DNA from: Rhynochetos jubatus
Lineage: Eukaryota > Chordata > Aves > Eurypygiformes > Rhynochetidae
Direction: 5' to 3'
Assembly: GCA_027574665.1 (NCBI GenBank)
Contig: CM050666.1
Span: forward strand, 9,300,001 to 9,364,000
Length of the DNA stretch: 64,000 nucleotides
Shown: piece by piece, positions 60,480-64,000 of the stretch
Layout of the letters: every line of letters begins with the position of its first letter
Numbering within the stretch: position 1 is the stretch's first letter
Notes under the pieces: model-generated
The model's database searches: none
What the model was told of the DNA's origin: nothing
Seen by the model: the letters and a program-made list of their open reading frames with translations, nothing else
Position numbers and translations under genes: made by a program

Positions 60480-61365
60480 TTAAAGCCTCCCGGGGCCTCC
60501 AGGAACAGACGCAGTGAGCTGGAAGGTAAAAGGGGGGGCGAGCGGCAGTGGCAGCAGCGGGAGCCTTGCTGTCTTGAGAAGGGAAGCTGCGTTAAGGCAG
60601 GAATTCAGACAACCACCGAACTCCAGCTCTGCTTCCTGAGGTACCAGAGACCCTGGGCACAGGACCCTAAAGGTCTACATGAGCCTTAAAAGAAAGATTT
60701 TACCTGGGAATGAAACAGCCTGAAGCTTCCCTAATCCCAGCTCTCCAGTCCTGCAAACCTGCTTCCACTGGAGTCCGCAGCCCAGATGAGTGGGACACCC
60801 CGACATAAGATCACGTCTTGGGTAAAAGAATGGCCTTGCATGCTGCTATCTAGGAATTTCAGTTTCCATTCATACTGGACTGAAACCAGAGGGCTGTGTT
60901 TCTAGATTCAAGTGGGACAGGTCGAGGTGTGAACACAAGTCCTGGAGGCAACATGGAGTTCACTCACTTAATCTTCTTGATAAATACAGCCATACACACT
61001 CTGCCTTCCTTATATTTAGTTTCCTTGCTGCCCCAGACTGATCACATCTTGGGGCTGGGTGACAGCTTGGAGAAATTCCAATGCTCTTCTATTCTGCAGA
61101 TCAGTGTTCAGAGATAGAGATGAAACGGGCAAGTAGGTGAGATGAAAATAAGCATTGAAATGGTCCTTTGCCCATCACCCTCTATCAAAACACCAAAGCA
61201 AGAGCTGAGGCTTAATGCGTTAAGGAGGCACAAGGCCAACGCTTTGTTCTGACTGGGAAAATTGTCTCCCTCCTCTCCGTCACCCTCTTTCCATGCCATG
61301 ACCAAGTGTACGCTTAGGTCTTGGGTCTTCTCCCACCCCGTTTTAAAAGCCCAGTGCTACATGTA
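60480..61365. other. Non-coding, nothing recognised
   Basis: Short frames only; no repeats or clusters. Confidence 0.5.
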
Positions 61366-61369
61366 AATA

Positions 61370-61560
61370 AGGTGAATAATGTGAAGATTTCAAACAAGGT
61401 TAATCTATCCTTAAAGAAATGTTCAGTAGATCAAGGGGAGTTGGCTGCTGTGTACCTGCCATCAGCAGTAATAAAAATACATGCCTGTAATCCAACTCAG
61501 GCAGTGTCAAATTCACTCAAGTGTCTCTCAAAGCAGATGCCTGGTCTGGAGGACGACGAA
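61370..61560. promoter_or_regulatory. Candidate conserved non-coding block
   Basis: Complex sequence with GGTTAATCTATCC and GCAGTAATAAAAATACATG. Weak texture-based call. Confidence 0.2.
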
Positions 61561-61564
61561 CCTT

Positions 61565-62370
61565 GGTGTCTCGCAGGACAAACCTATGCTATTAAACCTG
61601 CCGGTAAGATTTCTATACTTGAGGACTGTATGAGCCCGTAGGCACACATTCCTAAAGTCACATGCAATATTTTACATTTTAAAAAAGGCAGTAAGCTTTT
61701 TCAAAGAATATTTCTTATAGTGACAAAGATCAAAGGGGAAAAGAGAAGAGTTTCAATGTGTCTCGTATTTTTGTTAAAAGGAAGAAGAAAACGAATATTA
61801 GCCCGAGTTACACGCTCATGAGATAATTGCTGGATATCCACTTTCAGAAATGATCTATAGCTATCACAATGAAATTCAAATTCACCTTCCTCTTCAGTCT
61901 CATAGAGTTACAAGAGTACAAAATCAGCATCCAAGATATCAGAATTCACACTGGACATGTGTGTGCACATATGTACCTACCTAATTTGGGAAGTATCTAC
62001 ACTAAACACCTATCATATCTACACATACTGAAATGAAAATACCTTATTTCAGTACGTTGATAAAATTGTTCCAAGTGGCATCTCTCTGCTGCCAGCCGTC
62101 GCCCATGTGCAATACCCAGAGCCCAGCTGGCAGAGCCTGGGCTACGGATGCAGCTCCACCACGCACCGGGGATGGCAGAGCCTGTGCTCGAACGAGAGCT
62201 CTGCGCCTGTCACAGAGCAGCAGCAGGCCCAAGCGAGGGAACTAGAATTCTGCCTGACTCCTCGAGACCACCCCTATAACCCATCCCGGGTGTGAGGTGA
62301 CATCTGGTCTGCCGTCTTGCAAGAAACTGTCATGCAATCTATGGCATGATCATACCTTGGTACTGCGGCC
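61565..62370. other. Non-coding, nothing recognised
   Basis: Mixed composition with no specific feature. Frames of 60-70 codons lack domains. Confidence 0.5.
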
Positions 62371-62374
62371 CGGG

Positions 62375-62510
62375 AAGACAGCCATAAATAATCATCTCAG
62401 CTCATATATATCAATTTATTCTATTACCAATTCATGTGTGTTTTCTGGCAGAATTAGTCTTTTCTCTTTTTAATCATACAACTTAACAGGCCACTGCAGA
62501 GAACACACCG
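62375..62510. promoter_or_regulatory. Candidate conserved non-coding block
   Basis: AT-rich sequence with CCATAAATAATCATCTC, TATCAATTTATTCTATTACC and TTTTTAATCATAC. Regulatory role inferred. Confidence 0.25.
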
Positions 62511-62514
62511 GAAC

Positions 62515-63555
62515 ACACAGCAGCCAACTGGATTTTCTTCCCCTTATGTGAGCTTCAGTAAAGAATATCTAATGGAAAAAACCAGTGTATGATGGGGAAC
62601 TACGGGGAGCCGTGGCTGCCAAGAAGGTAGCATCTACAGAACCATACTTAGTTATCTATCTTTCAGTTCGTACAAGCTGCTCTATTACAGCCTCTGGGTG
62701 GAGAAGCATCGATTTTTAAACAACACACGCTAAAGAGTATCTGATCTGACAAAACGTCAGTGTGGAACACAGCCCTCCTGATGCAGGGAAGGCAATGTGC
62801 TGCCCCTGCCCTCGGGCAGAGGCCTCAGTCGAAAGGGTGAGAGATGTGCCCACAGCTACCTGAGGGCAAGGGGAGGCTGCCGGGTTTGCTATCGGAGTTT
62901 AAATATGGGGGCGGCAAACAGGGGTGGCAATTTCTACATTTGCCTGGCTCTGTGTCAGATGCCACCTGAACCAGTGTCGTGTCCCAGTGAGCACAGGTAG
63001 GACTGGGCAGCGTCAGAGCAGCAACGAGGTCTCTGGGATGCGGCACCTCCATGGAAACACTGGCACTGGAGGGCAACAGCCTCTGAGTGGCTGTAGCGAG
63101 GACCTGAGTTTTGGATAAGGGTCAACAGCTGCACATCAGCTTTATGAGCCTGTTGAGGAGCTCCAGTGTCTCCTGGAAAGACTGCCAAATTTTGCTTTGG
63201 CACATGATATATCACCCACGACCTTTAGTCAAGTGGACCACAAAAGTTGGGGCTGTATGTACGTCAGATGACAACAAAGTCACTATGTACAGACGAAATG
63301 CTCTTCATAAGGCATCCTCCTCCCATTCATCACACAAAGAGTTAAGACACACTGCTAACGGCTTTAGCCTGTCCTCTCCTGTCTTCCTAGAGCTGGCATA
63401 AAATTGGATCCTGAGCCCTGTTTGCTTGATCACGCTTCCCCTCCTCCAACCTGTCCTCACCCCCTGCACCTCCCCACTGCTTTGCCCCAGTCGTCCTCGC
63501 TCGGGTGGGGAAGGCAAAAAATAATAGTGACAGCCCCCACGGGAAAGCCAAGAGG
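62515..63555. other. Non-coding, nothing recognised
   Basis: Short overlapping frames on both strands without domains. No repeats. Confidence 0.5.
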
Positions 63556-63728
63556 CCCTCGCAAAGTGCACCGCGAAAATGAATGCGCCTGCTCACTCAT
63601 CACATTTCGCATTCATTCTGCCACTCGCTGTCAAATTAAAACGTGGCCAACAACTCATTTCTCCTGCTCTCACAGTTACAAATTAGTCCATTAAGCTGTC
63701 TGCAGCAAGCCTTTTTTCCTCTTCCCAG

Positions 63729-63806
63729 TAATGGCCTCCGAGAATTCCTTCATAATCGCCAAGTCCTCCTGGGATGCCCACCGAAAGCAGATGGAGAAGC
63801 TCCCGG
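63729..63806 (+). other. Candidate 78-nt exon (unidentified)
   Basis: A strong acceptor (pyrimidine tract CCTTTTTTCCTCTTCCCAG ending 63,728) precedes 78 nt that are open in two of three plus frames and end at CCCGG followed by GTAATA (63,807-63,812), a usable but not ideal donor. One frame begins ATG and reads MASENSFIIAKSSW and onward; the other begins NGLREFLHNRQV. I recognise neither. The 78-nt length is a multiple of three. The flanks (63,560-63,850) have the texture of conserved non-coding sequence, so a regulatory element is an equal alternative. It would be on the opposite strand to the candidate exon at 29,330-29,348, so it would belong to a different transcript. Confidence 0.25.
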
Positions 63807-63814
63807 GTAATACA

Positions 63815-64000
63815 AGGCACTTTTTAATGACACAACATGCTGTGAGGGTTTTTTTTATTTTATTTTTTTATGTCCCTGTTCTCCCTTCATCATCTTTCCC
63901 CCTTCCCTGCTTTCTTCCACCAGGATGATTAAGAATTAAAAAAAATAAATAAATAAAGGAGAAGCAGGGATGGAGGGGCATGGATGCTTCTGTGCAGAGG
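63815..64000. other. T- and A-rich non-coding end of window
   Basis: T-rich tract (63,850-63,870) and an AAATAAATAAATAAA stretch near 63,943-63,957. Nothing else recognised. Confidence 0.5.

Noticed and set aside
1..64000. CRISPR arrays, bacterial-type operons, phage or plasmid systems
   Set aside because: Base composition, CpG islands, CR1 and other ancient repeats and the absence of dense coding show vertebrate nuclear DNA.

Overview
The window looks like a gene-poor stretch of a vertebrate nuclear genome, most likely a bird or another sauropsid. The evidence is sequence-level. There is no dense coding. A CR1-type LINE 3' end is recognisable at 47,550-47,940 and a second weaker CR1-like fragment lies at 12,765-12,870. 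Several ancient repeats resemble families I associate with turtle, crocodilian and bird genomes (13,436-13,510, 45,892-45,990, 58,929-59,000), and three short segments look MIR-like. Interspersed repeats are sparse overall, which fits a bird better than a turtle or mammal. The many 60-200 codon open frames have no recognisable domains and no gene structure. I treat nearly all of them as chance frames.

The centre of the window (about 25.2-31.8 kb) is its landmark. A small CpG island at 25,190-25,690 carries a strong two-part CTCF-like site. A 2.4 kb CpG island follows at 28,120-30,560. Inside it, on the minus strand, an optimal Kozak ATG is followed 19 nt later by a near-consensus splice donor (29,348 to 29,330, GTAAGT at 29,329-29,324). 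This is a plausible first coding exon, reading M-V-C-A-P-R then a split codon, of a gene that would continue towards coordinate 1. If so, the left 29 kb would largely be its first intron and the right half its upstream flank. I do not recognise the gene.

The right shoulder of the large island is structurally extreme. It has a T16/G16 run, a C21 run, a perfect 45-bp inverted repeat with a 5-nt loop (30,312-30,406), and a TG-rich minisatellite of 14 variable units (30,585 to about 31,500) that leaves all three minus-strand frames free of stops for about 0.95 kb. This cluster is the most unusual thing in the window.

Both flanks hold many AT-rich, complex-sequence blocks rich in homeodomain, POU, GATA and T-box motifs. 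They look like conserved non-coding (enhancer-type) elements of a developmental-regulator locus: 4.4, 5.2, 9.3-10.0, 16.5-17.0, 19.1-19.7, 22.9-24.0, 31.9-32.5, 35.2-35.8, 36.5-38.0, 45.1-45.6, 48.1-49.1, 49.65-50.0, 53.4-53.7, 57.4-57.8, 60.1-60.5 and 63.6-63.85 kb. Conservation cannot be measured from one sequence, so these calls rest on composition and motif content and carry modest confidence. Two further exon-like segments (57,625-57,751 and 63,729-63,806, both plus strand) are described but not claimed as genes. I saw no tRNA or rRNA gene, no CRISPR array, no complete transposon and no viral copy.
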